Shown here piece by piece: positions 1 to 6,317 of a stretch of 15,873 nucleotides of DNA. Position 1 is the first letter of the stretch; every line of letters begins with the position of its first letter. The notes below the pieces were generated by a model. It searched no databases. It worked only from the letters and a program-made list of their open reading frames with translations, and was not told where the DNA came from. The DNA is from Betaproteobacteria bacterium (GTDB lineage: Bacteria > Pseudomonadota > Gammaproteobacteria > Burkholderiales > SG8-39), in contig JAOUGZ010000017.1 of assembly GCA_029865405.1 (NCBI GenBank), positions 1 through 15,873 of the forward strand, given 5' to 3'. The position numbers and the translations under genes are program-made.

Positions 1-308
1 TGTGCGGGATCTGGTCGCAGTGCGGAGAGGGAGGCGAGCTCAGGGGGAGGGGCGAGGGGGTCGGCTGGGATGGTCGAGGACGTTTCCCCGACTTTTCGGG
101 TAGGGCTGGCCTGTGGCGTGCCTGGGCGCGGCGCGCCGGGCGCGGCCTGGGCTGGGTCGACAGGTGCAGCTGGTGCAGCTGGCGCGGCCTGTGGCGCCAC
201 CTGGGCCCGCTGCGCGCCGTTCTGGCGCTTACGCTTGCGCCTTGGGCTCGAGCTCGCGCTCGAGGGCGGCGGGCTCGGTGGGGGTTGGAACTTGGGCGGG
301 CTGGCCAT
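1..308 (-). CDS. Partial Pro/Ala-rich protein of unknown function, cut by the window's left edge
   Basis: The frame is open from an ATG at 308 to the window edge, about 102 residues without a stop. The N-terminal part is rich in Pro and Ser, followed by a basic patch (RRKRKRQ) and then an Ala/Pro-rich stretch that looks like a disordered linker. There is no recognised domain; the real domain may lie beyond the edge. A GGAG lies ten bases before the ATG, but this start overlaps the upstream gene (229-624) by 80 bases. An in-frame GTG at 200, after that gene's stop, is the alternative. It is last in a run of three coupled small genes. Function unknown; that the frame is coding is inferred from its length and operon position. 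Confidence 0.45.
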   Translation of the reverse strand, partial: MASPPKFQPPPSPPPSSASSSPRRKRKRQNGAQRAQVAPQAAPAAPAAPVDPAQAAPGAPRPGTPQASPTRKVGETSSTIPADPLAPPPELASLSALRPDPA

Positions 309-624
309 CGGGCGGGATCTCCAGGGAATCGGACAGTGCATCCAGGCCGGCGGCGAGCTCGCGCAGCGCGCGGGCGACGTCTCGGCCCTTGGCGCTCCTG
401 GTCAGGTCCAGGTTGAGGCCGGCGCCCTGGTCGCCGATCCCGGTACGGAATGCCAGCGTGAAGCGCCAGGCCTCGGGCAGTGCGTTGCGATCAGGGCGGA
501 TGCGCACCAGGACGACGCCGGCCAGCTGGGGGAATGGCGCGGCCTGGGCGCGGGCGAGCTCGGGCCGCGCCGCCTGTGCTCCGAGCGGTTGACCGTTCGC
601 GCCGACGAGCGGCGCGGCGCTCAC
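229..624 (-). CDS. Hypothetical phage protein, 131 residues, GTG start
   Basis: The start is a GTG whose last two bases lie in the TGA of the preceding gene (GTGA at 621-624), so translation is probably coupled to it. This start removes an arginine-rich extension that would lie in a wrong frame over that gene. The middle of the protein (residues about 25-100) looks folded: hydrophobic strands (AGVVLVRIRP, WRFTLAFRTG), then a helix with RELAAGLDALSDSLE. The ends are low-complexity. I do not recognise the family. It belongs to the small operon downstream of the 975-1011 terminator. Confidence 0.6.
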   Translation of the reverse strand: MSAAPLVGANGQPLGAQAARPELARAQAAPFPQLAGVVLVRIRPDRNALPEAWRFTLAFRTGIGDQGAGLNLDLTRSAKGRDVARALRELAAGLDALSDSLEIPPDGQPAQVPTPTEPAALERELEPKAQA

Positions 625-836
625 CGGCGCGGGGTCAGGCTGTTGCGGGTCTGGGACTTGGCGAAGCCGCGGCCGGGCTGTTGCGCGCCCTTGGGCGGGT
701 CCATGCGCGCGCCGCGCTCGCTCGAGCCGCCGCCCTGGTTGACGGTGCTCGGGCTGTTCCTGGTCTGGCTGTTGCTGAGGCCTTTGCCCGGTTGCTGCGC
801 GCCCTTGGGCGGGGCGTATCCCTTTCCGGCTGGCAT
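621..836 (-). CDS. Small basic protein with a duplicated 20-residue motif
   Basis: 71 residues. AGGAGA stands seven bases before the ATG, a good ribosome binding site. The protein is mostly two imperfect copies of one motif, each containing PPKGAQQPG, then KG or RG, then SQTRNS. The copies lie at residues about 8-28 and 47-67, joined by a Gly/Ser-rich linker. It has few hydrophobic residues and a high net positive charge, so it is probably disordered and may bind nucleic acid or a protein partner (inference). It is the first gene after the terminator at 975-1011 and overlaps the next gene by GTGA. Family unknown. Confidence 0.65.
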   Translation of the reverse strand: MPAGKGYAPPKGAQQPGKGLSNSQTRNSPSTVNQGGGSSERGARMDPPKGAQQPGRGFAKSQTRNSLTPRR

Positions 837-943
837 GGTCGCGTCTCCTGGTTGATTTGACGAATTGCCCGCGAAGCGTACGCCGACGCGACGCGCCGCG
901 CAAATCCGCGCGAGCTCACACCGGTTTTGGGCCCTTTGCGGGC

Positions 944-974
944 TTTCAGGCCTGAAAACCGCGTGAGCTCACGC
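944..974. promoter_or_regulatory. Two perfect 14-bp palindromes in the 837-1051 spacer
   Basis: TTTCAGGCCTGAAA (944-957) and GCGTGAGCTCACGC (961-974) are both perfectly self-complementary and are separated by three bases. They lie just beyond the leftward terminator and about 110-140 bases before the ATG at 836, where a promoter for the next three genes would be expected. The spacer 837-1051 holds nothing else I can name apart from the terminator. These are probably operator or other protein-binding sites; no known consensus is recognised. Confidence 0.4.
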
Positions 975-1011
975 AAAAAAAGGCCCGCCACCGAGGGAGC
1001 GATGGCGGGCC
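975..1011 (-). terminator. Rho-independent terminator of the leftward AAA+ operon
   Basis: Read on the minus strand, a perfect 9-bp stem (GGCCCGCCA with TGGCGGGCC) encloses a 12-base loop and is followed directly by seven T residues. It lies 40 bases past the stop at 1052. It separates the AAA+ operon from the small genes at 1-836. Confidence 0.88.
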
Positions 1012-1051
1012 GAAGCTGCGCGCCCAAGGGGGCGGGCGCGCAGGGGCAGCG

Positions 1052-1450
1052 CTAGGTCGGCGCCCGGCGCTCGAGGCGCGCCAGCTGCGCGCGCCACCAG
1101 GCCACCAGGTAGAGCACCCAGCGCGGAACTTGATTCAGCTGCGCCTGGGAGAGCGTCGCCTGCGCCGCGTAGTGGCCGGCGCGGCGCTCGGCGCAGGCGA
1201 GCTCATGCAGCGCCTGGAGGGTTTCCGCCTGGGCGCGATCGCGCGCGCGCAGCGCCTCGAGCTCATCCGCGGCCGAAACAAGGCGCCCTTGCTTGTACGC
1301 ATTGCGCTCGGCGGCGCGAAGATTAAACAACACCAGCTCGAGCTCGCGCGCCTCGCGCGCGTAGCGCCTTGCCAGCTTGCGCCAGTAGCGCGCCACGTAC
1401 GCGAGCTCGGCGCGCGTGGCGCCCGTCCTGATCATCGGGCTAGAGCTCAT
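1052..1450 (-). CDS. Helical hypothetical protein with a Trp-rich C-terminal hydrophobic helix
   Basis: 132 residues. The start at 1450 overlaps the stop of the preceding 48-residue peptide gene by ATGA (1447-1450), so the two are probably translated in step; frame extensions upstream run over that gene and are rejected. The protein is rich in Ala, Arg, Glu and Leu and reads as long amphipathic helices, with a likely coiled coil at residues about 15-100. Near the C-terminus, PRWVLYLVAWWRAQL is hydrophobic and aromatic enough for a membrane-associated helix. I do not recognise the family. It is the last gene of the AAA+ operon, just before its terminator. Confidence 0.7.
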   Translation of the reverse strand: MSSSPMIRTGATRAELAYVARYWRKLARRYAREARELELVLFNLRAAERNAYKQGRLVSAADELEALRARDRAQAETLQALHELACAERRAGHYAAQATLSQAQLNQVPRWVLYLVAWWRAQLARLERRAPT

Positions 1451-1593
1451 CGGCGCCACCAGGCGGCGACAGCGACCACGAGCACGACCAGGAGCGCGAG
1501 CTCGCCGTGCGCGTGCATGAGCTCGACCCCGTGCCCAGGGTGCGCCCAGGCGAGCCCGGGCGCAAAAGTGAGTGCAGCTGCAACGGTTTTCAT
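1447..1593 (-). CDS. 48-residue His-rich exported or membrane microprotein
   Basis: ATG at 1593, two bases after the stop of the 1596-2402 gene, with GGAGG nine bases upstream; the stop overlaps the next start as ATGA. The peptide has a signal-like N-terminus (MKTVAAALTFAPGLAWA), a short His-rich segment (HPGHGVELMHAHGE: His18, 21, 27, 29), a hydrophobic span of about 14 residues (LALLVVLVVAVAAW) and a basic end (WRR). Cleavage would leave about 30 residues, mostly one membrane helix with a His-rich periplasmic face. The AHPGHG stretch recalls the region after the signal peptide in HupE/UreJ metal permeases, but this protein is far too short to be one. Start, ribosome site and both junctions fit a real gene. 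Confidence 0.72.
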   Translation of the reverse strand: MKTVAAALTFAPGLAWAHPGHGVELMHAHGELALLVVLVVAVAAWWRR

Positions 1594-1595
1594 GG

Positions 1596-2402
1596 CTAGG
1601 CCTCCAGGTCGAAGGGAAGCGACGCCGACGCCGACACGGGCGGGGCGAACTTCTCACCAGCTGGGGGAAGATCCAGGCCGCGCGCCGGCGCCGCGATCGA
1701 TTCCACGGGCTGGCCGTTCGCGTCCAGGTCAAGAAAGGCAAAGCGCGCCCTCTCGATCGCCTCGACGTTGCACTGCGCGACCACCACCGCGGCCTGCTCG
1801 CCCGCGTTCTGCACGCGCTTCACGAGCTCGCGCGCCACCTTGCGCGCCTGGGCGATCGCCTCGGACACCTTGCGGCCTGCATCCTCGGACAGCATGCCGC
1901 CGATCGCGCGCGCCTTGGTGGCCGCCTCGCGAATCGCCTCGGGATCCGCGGCCTTGATTCCCGCCTGCATGGACTCCATGAGCTCACGCAGCTCGGCGCC
2001 GATCGCGCGCGCCGCCTCGACGTCATTGTCGGCAACGCGACCCATGAGCACGAACACTTGCACGCGCGCGCGCCGCGCCGACATGTTGAAATCGTTCACG
2101 ATGCGTTGCGCATCCGTGAGCGCGGCCTGGAGCTCGGCCTCTTTGTCGCTCGGGCACAGCAACCCGAAGGACGACGAGCAGCACACGGACACGACCGCGG
2201 AGCGCGCCAAGCCGCGCGCCTTGGTCGCCCGATCAAATTCCAGGGGGTCCGGTATGTTGCGCAGCGTCTCCCAGCGCGCGACCTTGGAACCGTCCGCCGT
2301 CACGTGCTCGGCCTCGAGCTCGGTGCGCTCGTAATCCACCGCGCCGGAAACGGTAGTCTTCAACGACACCAGCAGACCCGGCTTTAGAACGGAAACTCGC
2401 AT
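1596..2402 (-). CDS. Conserved phage protein of unknown function (MRVSVLKPGLLVSL type)
   Basis: 268 residues with GAGGAGG seven bases before the ATG. The N-terminal third (to about residue 85) is beta-rich and begins MRVSVLKPGLLVSLKT; next comes a Cys-containing segment (VCCSSSFGLLCP), then a long helical region (about 95-225) full of Ala, Glu and Arg, and a Pro-rich tail. From memory, proteins with this beginning recur in phages of Gram-negative bacteria, often beside an AAA ATPase, but no function is known to me. The gene starts 15 bases after the AAA+ gene, so the two very probably form a functional pair: the helical part could be a substrate, adaptor or scaffold for the ATPase (inference). 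Confidence 0.85.
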   Translation of the reverse strand: MRVSVLKPGLLVSLKTTVSGAVDYERTELEAEHVTADGSKVARWETLRNIPDPLEFDRATKARGLARSAVVSVCCSSSFGLLCPSDKEAELQAALTDAQRIVNDFNMSARRARVQVFVLMGRVADNDVEAARAIGAELRELMESMQAGIKAADPEAIREAATKARAIGGMLSEDAGRKVSEAIAQARKVARELVKRVQNAGEQAAVVVAQCNVEAIERARFAFLDLDANGQPVESIAAPARGLDLPPAGEKFAPPVSASASLPFDLEA

Positions 2403-2417
2403 GACAATCCTCCTCGA

Positions 2418-3983
2418 TTAAACGTCAAGACGCGGCGCGCGATTGCTCGCGCTCACGTCGGGGGTTGTGGCAGGGCGCGCGCGGCCTTTCGCCCACTTGC
2501 GCAGCGCGCTGATTTTCTCCGCTGCAGTCTGAGCCAGGGGAACGGTTGCGCGCGCTGCGACGATCAGATCCTCGGCGACCAGGGCGCGCTCCTCCTCGGC
2601 GAATGCAGCAAAGAGCCCCTCGGGCACCAGCGCGGCGATTTCCGCGCCCGTGAATCCGTCGCACACTTTCGCCACCTTGTAGATTGACTCCAGATCAAGG
2701 TTGCGATTGTGGGTGCGCAGTGTCGCGGCGATGATTTCGGCGCGCTCTTCGTTGTCCGGCAGATCGACGAAGAAAAGCTCATCGAATCGCCCCTTGCGCA
2801 GAAGCTCGGGCGGAAGCGCGCTCACGTCGTTCGACGTTGCCACGACGAACACGGAGCCCGCGCGGTCCTGCATCCAGCTGAGCACGGTTCCCAGCGCGTC
2901 GGCGCTCGTGCCACCGTCGGCCGCGCCCTGCGTTGCGCCGGCGAGCGCCTTTTCAATCTCATCCAGCCAGAGCACGCACGGCGCGACAGCTTCGGCCACG
3001 CGCAGCGCCTTGCGAATGTTGCCCTCTGACTCGCCGACATACTTCGATTTCAACGCGCCCATGTCCAGGCGCAGGAGCGGCATCGCCCACGCTGTGGCGA
3101 TCGCCTTGGCGGTGAGCGACTTCCCGCAGCCCGGCACGCCCACGAGCAAGCACCCTTTCGGCGCCGGCAGCCCGTACGCCCTCGCCTTGGGCGAGAACGC
3201 GGCGCGACGTGCGCCGAGCCAGGCTTTCAGCGCGTCCAGCCCGCCGACTGCATCAAGCCCGCCCGGCAGGGGGTCAAACCATTCGAGCACCTTTTCCCGG
3301 GCGATTACGCGGCGCTTTTCTCCCGACACGGTTGCCGGGTCGATTCGCCGCGTCGACACGAGCGATTTCGCGAAACACGCTTGCGCCTCTTCGGCGGTGA
3401 GCCCGACTGCAGCGTCGATCGCCTGGTCGCGCGTGCCATTGGGCGCGGCATCCTTGCGCATATCCTCGGGCAAAGCGGCGATCGCCCCGTCCAGAATCGC
3501 GGCGACCTCGGAGCGATCCGGGAGCGGCCATTCGATGACGATCGCGTGCCCGGCGAGCTCGGGCGGAATGTCCGACTGCGGGGTCAGCACGATGACGGCG
3601 CGCGCCTCTTCGCGCGGCGCCATTGGCAAGGCTCGCGCCAACGAGCGCAACGAGCGCAGCACGCTGGGGTCGCGCAACCATGCGGGAATATCGCGCAGCA
3701 CCCACACTTGCCGCGCCGTGCTTTCCCGAATCTCGGTGAGCACGGCCGCCGGATCCGTGAGCCTTTCGCCACCCTCGCGCGGCTCGCCGGCGAAGTTTGT
3801 CACCCCCGTGGCGCAGTCCCAGAAGCGCGGCTCATAGCTGGCGGCCTGGGCCGCTTCGACGATCAGCCGCTCGACGCGCGCCTCTTCGCGCGTCACGATC
3901 CACAGCAGAGGATTGCGAGCGCGCAGCAGTGCCGACACGTCGGCGGCGGCGCGCGATCCCTTCGATTGATTCACGTTTTCCAT
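2418..3983 (-). CDS. Ycf46-like AAA+ ATPase without protease domain
   Basis: 521 residues from the ATG at 3983, which has GAGGGG at a suitable distance; an ATG two codons upstream is too close to that site. The N-terminal region (about 15-240), with LLRARNPLLWIVTREEARVERLI, resembles the non-catalytic N-terminal domain of Ycf46 proteins. The AAA+ domain follows: Walker A GVPGCGKS (about 282-289), pore-loop-like LKSKYVGESE (about 311-320), Walker B VLWLDEIE (about 337-344), sensor-1 Asn in ATSND (about 385), and LLRKGRFDELF with arginine-finger candidates. All ATPase residues look intact. No HExxH zinc motif follows, so it is not FtsH. It probably acts as a hexameric unfoldase or remodeler, likely on products of neighbouring genes (inference). 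Confidence 0.93.
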   Translation of the reverse strand: MENVNQSKGSRAAADVSALLRARNPLLWIVTREEARVERLIVEAAQAASYEPRFWDCATGVTNFAGEPREGGERLTDPAAVLTEIRESTARQVWVLRDIPAWLRDPSVLRSLRSLARALPMAPREEARAVIVLTPQSDIPPELAGHAIVIEWPLPDRSEVAAILDGAIAALPEDMRKDAAPNGTRDQAIDAAVGLTAEEAQACFAKSLVSTRRIDPATVSGEKRRVIAREKVLEWFDPLPGGLDAVGGLDALKAWLGARRAAFSPKARAYGLPAPKGCLLVGVPGCGKSLTAKAIATAWAMPLLRLDMGALKSKYVGESEGNIRKALRVAEAVAPCVLWLDEIEKALAGATQGAADGGTSADALGTVLSWMQDRAGSVFVVATSNDVSALPPELLRKGRFDELFFVDLPDNEERAEIIAATLRTHNRNLDLESIYKVAKVCDGFTGAEIAALVPEGLFAAFAEEERALVAEDLIVAARATVPLAQTAAEKISALRKWAKGRARPATTPDVSASNRAPRLDV

Positions 3984-3994
3984 GTTCATTCCCC

Positions 3995-4327
3995 TCAGTG
4001 ATTGCCCCACGATTGGCCGCCGTCGTGACTGTGCACGCCTTGAGCGACCGCTTTTTCGTTGACCTTGACCCCGCCGATTGCTTCGGCGCGCGCGAGCGCG
4101 CGGCGCAGCGCCGGCGAGTTTTCCGCCCGCAGTCGCCGGTAGGCGCACAGATCCGTGAGCCCGGCGCGCTCAGCTGCGCGCCAGTTGCGGAATGCCACCG
4201 ACCCCTGCGGCCCCACCACGAGCGACACCGACCCCGCGGCGAGCGCGGCCTCGAGTCGCTTTGTTGCCTCTGCAAGCTTGCGCTTGCCCTGCTCGGTCAT
4301 GCTTTCCGGTTGCGTATCGCATGGCAT
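3995..4327 (-). CDS. Hypothetical protein, first gene of the leftward AAA+ operon
   Basis: 110 residues. AAGGGG stands six bases before the ATG at 4327; an internal ATG nine codons later is a weaker alternative. A helical segment with KRKLAEATKRLEAALAAG is followed by VSLVVGPQGSVAFRNW and then a basic helix (AYRRLRAENSPALRRALARAEA). The arrangement suggests a small DNA- or RNA-binding protein, but I recognise no family. Its promoter region is shared with the divergent gene at 4491, and it ends 11 bases before the AAA+ start. Confidence 0.72.
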   Translation of the reverse strand: MPCDTQPESMTEQGKRKLAEATKRLEAALAAGSVSLVVGPQGSVAFRNWRAAERAGLTDLCAYRRLRAENSPALRRALARAEAIGGVKVNEKAVAQGVHSHDGGQSWGNH

Positions 4328-4352
4328 TGTGTGCCCCTTTTCGCGTTGAAAT

Positions 4353-4454
4353 TACAGTAAACGCTTTGCCCTGCAATCGGTTGACACGCCCAGTAATTGC
4401 CTGCGTTAGTGGACGCTCACAAACACAAATAATCCTTGCAAAGCGTTTACTGTA
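4353..4454. promoter_or_regulatory. Divergent promoter region with a perfect 17-bp inverted repeat
   Basis: TACAGTAAACGCTTTGC (4353-4369) recurs as its exact reverse complement at 4438-4454, so both divergent operons see the same element in the same orientation. Leftward, TTGCAG (4376-4371) and TAATTT (4354-4349) are 16 bases apart. Rightward, TTGCAA (4436-4441) and TTTACT (4458-4463) are also 16 apart. In both cases the repeat lies in or over the promoter, as expected for a shared repressor operator. A further CGTTTACT copy begins at 4456, beside the one inside the right arm. The promoter boxes are weak matches; the repeat itself is unambiguous. Confidence 0.65.
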
Positions 4455-4490
4455 TCGTTTACTCTTGCCGAACACAACCAGGAGGCCCGA

Positions 4491-5339
4491 ATGGACACCC
4501 TTGAAGCTCTGCCGATCCTGCGCCGCATGGCGGAGGGAATGCACCCAACGAACGGCGAGCGGCTCGCCGACACCGACGCATGCCAGGACGTCACCGCGGT
4601 GCGCGCGCTGCACGTCGCGATCGCGACGCTAGAACAGCAGCAGCGCCGCAGGCGGCAAGCCGGAGCGGCGCCCGCCAAGCAGGGCACGCCGTGGACCGAA
4701 GAGGACGACCGCAAGCTGCTGTCGCGCTTCGATGCTGGCGACACCATCCCCGCGCTCATGGCGCTGATGGAACGCACCGCGAGCGGCGTGCGCGCGCGGC
4801 TGCTCAAGTACGGGCGCCTGGCCGCTACCCTCGCCGCGCTAGCACTGGGCGCCGTGATCGCCCCGCAGGACGCGCGCGCCGAGCCCTACGCGGCGCTAAG
4901 CATGCTGGACTTGACGCCGGAGCTCGCCGCCGGCTACCGCTGGCGCCACGTCGAAGCCGAGCTCGCGCACTTCGGCGAGCTTCAGTACAGCGAGAACCTG
5001 AACGAGATAACCAGGGTGCAGGACTGGACGATCCGCGGCGACAGACTCACGCTGCGCGGATTGCTGCCTGTAAACGAATGGCTGACGCTCACCGCCAGCG
5101 CGAGCATGTATCGAGTGACGTACAAGTACACCGACAGCGCCGGCCCGTCGCACGAAGTTAAAGGCACGAGCCAGGGCTACGGCATCGGCGCGCAATTCAG
5201 CGTTGGCCGGCGCGCGCACGTGCACTTCGAAATGCTCCGCATTAAGCGTGCGAACGAAGTCGACCAGCTGCCGCAGCCTGGATACTTCGACCTCGGCGAC
5301 CCAGAGCAGTGGCGCATCGGCTTTGCCTACCGGTTCTAG
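4491..5339 (+). CDS. Fusion of a phage DNA-binding-like domain with a signal peptide and outer-membrane beta-barrel
   Basis: 282 residues; AGGAGG six bases before the ATG. Residues 1-109 match the pattern of small cytoplasmic phage proteins with a Myb/HTH-like end (TPWTEEDDRKLLSRFDAGD, then RTASGVRARLLKYGR). Residues about 100-130 form a textbook signal peptide: basic RARLLKYGR, hydrophobic LAATLAALALGAVIA, and a cleavage-type ARA before Glu131. The remaining 152 residues alternate polar and hydrophobic/aromatic residues and end in RIGFAYRF, with the terminal Phe typical of outer-membrane barrels; size suggests eight strands. The PagL catalytic motif was not seen. An internal GTG at 4788 (residue 100) would give a 183-residue exported protein on its own. 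The barrel may alter the host surface, for example in superinfection exclusion, as proposed for lambda Lom-like proteins (inference). Confidence 0.82.
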   Translation: MDTLEALPILRRMAEGMHPTNGERLADTDACQDVTAVRALHVAIATLEQQQRRRRQAGAAPAKQGTPWTEEDDRKLLSRFDAGDTIPALMALMERTASGVRARLLKYGRLAATLAALALGAVIAPQDARAEPYAALSMLDLTPELAAGYRWRHVEAELAHFGELQYSENLNEITRVQDWTIRGDRLTLRGLLPVNEWLTLTASASMYRVTYKYTDSAGPSHEVKGTSQGYGIGAQFSVGRRAHVHFEMLRIKRANEVDQLPQPGYFDLGDPEQWRIGFAYRF

Positions 5340-5341
5340 CC

Positions 5342-5581
5342 GTGCTCTATATCGAGCTCCGCAAAAAGCACGCCCGCCGCCCGACTGTGATTGAGACGTC
5401 GCGCACCGAGCCCGGCGCCAAGCGCATGGCGCGCGCGCTCGCGCGCCAGCGCTTCGGCGATCCGTTCTTTGTGGTCGAGCGCAGCGCCAAGGGAGGCGGG
5501 CACTGGCAGGAGAGGGCGACGGACGGCGAGACGACCGGCGAAGAAATCCACATCACCGGCAACCAGGACGACACCCAATGA
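5342..5581 (+). CDS. Hypothetical protein, 79 residues
   Basis: I chose the GTG at 5342, two bases after the stop of the barrel gene; another GTG at 5309 would overlap that gene by 31 bases. No clear ribosome site is visible for either, so translation is probably coupled to termination of the upstream gene. The sequence is basic in its first half (LRKKHARRP, RMARALARQRFG) and acidic at the end (DGETTGEEIH, DDTQ), with a central hydrophobic DPFFVVERS. It overlaps the following gene by ATGA. Family not recognised. Confidence 0.6.
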   Translation: MLYIELRKKHARRPTVIETSRTEPGAKRMARALARQRFGDPFFVVERSAKGGGHWQERATDGETTGEEIHITGNQDDTQ

Positions 5582-5766
5582 AACGCGAAGATGCGCTCAC
5601 GCTCGCCAAGGTGGCGGGTTACCACAACGACAGCCGCAGCTTTACGCGCCTCATCATCGAGCAGCGCGTCAACCGCGCAACGATGAATCGCGCATGGCAC
5701 GCAGGCACCAACGCGCGCGCCGCTGGCGTCCTGTGCGATTGTCGCGAATGCAGGCCGACCCCATGA
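5578..5766 (+). CDS. Small hypothetical protein, 62 residues
   Basis: Starts in the stop of the upstream gene (ATGA at 5578-5581) and ends in the start of the next (ATGA at 5763-5766), so it lies in a translationally coupled chain. It begins MKREDALTLAKVAGYHNDSR, has a helical middle (FTRLIIEQRVNRATMNRAWHAG) and closes with CDCREC, a possible partial metal site. It resembles many short phage early proteins, but I cannot name a family or function. Confidence 0.75.
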   Translation: MKREDALTLAKVAGYHNDSRSFTRLIIEQRVNRATMNRAWHAGTNARAAGVLCDCRECRPTP

Positions 5767-6317
5767 CCCCCGAGGAGCGCGCCAACAGAATCGGCGACAA
5801 GGACACCGTGCGGCGCATCCTGTTTTGGGCCGTGCCGCATGTGCCGCGCGCCGCACGCATGCCGCTGGCGCAAAGGCACGAGCAGCTGCGCCAGCTGGCC
5901 GACACCGCGGCGGCGGCGATCGCGCCCGAGACGCCATGCAAGAAAGGCTGCGCGGCTTGCTGCCACCAGGCGGTGGGGATTGGCTGGGACGACGCGCAGC
6001 GCATCGGCGCCGCGATTGGGCGCGCCCCTGTGCGCCTGACGGCGTTGACGGATCCACGCGAGAACATCGACCGCTATGCCGGCAAGCCCTGTCCGTTCCT
6101 GGTCGAGAACCTGTGCACCGTCTACGACGTGCGCCCCCTGGCTTGCCGCTTGCACCATTCGCTAGAGAACGACGCCGCGCCGTGCGACAGCACGACGAAC
6201 CCCGGCGCGAGGGCGGGCATGCTGAACCTGGCCCCGTTCTACATGGCCGCCGCTGAATTGATGATGGGCGAGCCAGCGGGCGACATACGCGAATTTTTCC
6301 CAAGAGAGCAACCATGA
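5763..6317 (+). CDS. YkgJ-family cysteine cluster protein
   Basis: 184 residues from the ATG in the ATGA overlap at 5763; a longer frame upstream runs over two other genes. The YkgJ-type signature is clear: CKKGCAACC at 59-67, later CPFLVENLC (110-118) and YDVRPLACRLH (121-131), plus Cys141. This family (PF03692) is predicted to bind zinc or an iron-sulfur centre; its reaction is not established. The N-terminal 50 residues are a helical extension. Coupling to the previous and next genes by ATGA places it in the rightward operon. Family assignment is firm, role in the phage unknown. Confidence 0.9.
   Translation: MTPEERANRIGDKDTVRRILFWAVPHVPRAARMPLAQRHEQLRQLADTAAAAIAPETPCKKGCAACCHQAVGIGWDDAQRIGAAIGRAPVRLTALTDPRENIDRYAGKPCPFLVENLCTVYDVRPLACRLHHSLENDAAPCDSTTNPGARAGMLNLAPFYMAAAELMMGEPAGDIREFFPREQP

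Noticed and set aside
70..855. Gly/Ala-rich open frame on the plus strand at the left end
   Set aside because: Antisense of two minus-strand genes with good junctions; no ribosome site and repetitive composition.
2701..3837. Long open frame on the plus strand opposite the AAA+ ATPase gene
   Set aside because: It is Ser/Arg/Ala-rich, has no ribosome site and no motif, and mirrors the codons of a clearly real gene on the other strand; high GC removes stops in antisense frames.
2418..3983. FtsH protease identity for the AAA+ protein
   Set aside because: No HExxH zinc-protease motif and no N-terminal membrane segments; the N-terminal domain looks like Ycf46 instead.
4328..4490. Classical lambda-like cI/cro immunity switch
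   Set aside because: The region is divergent and has operators, but neither flanking gene encodes a recognisable repressor pair.
4884..5339. PagL lipid A deacylase identity for the beta-barrel
   Set aside because: Size would fit, but the family's catalytic His-Ser motif was not found.
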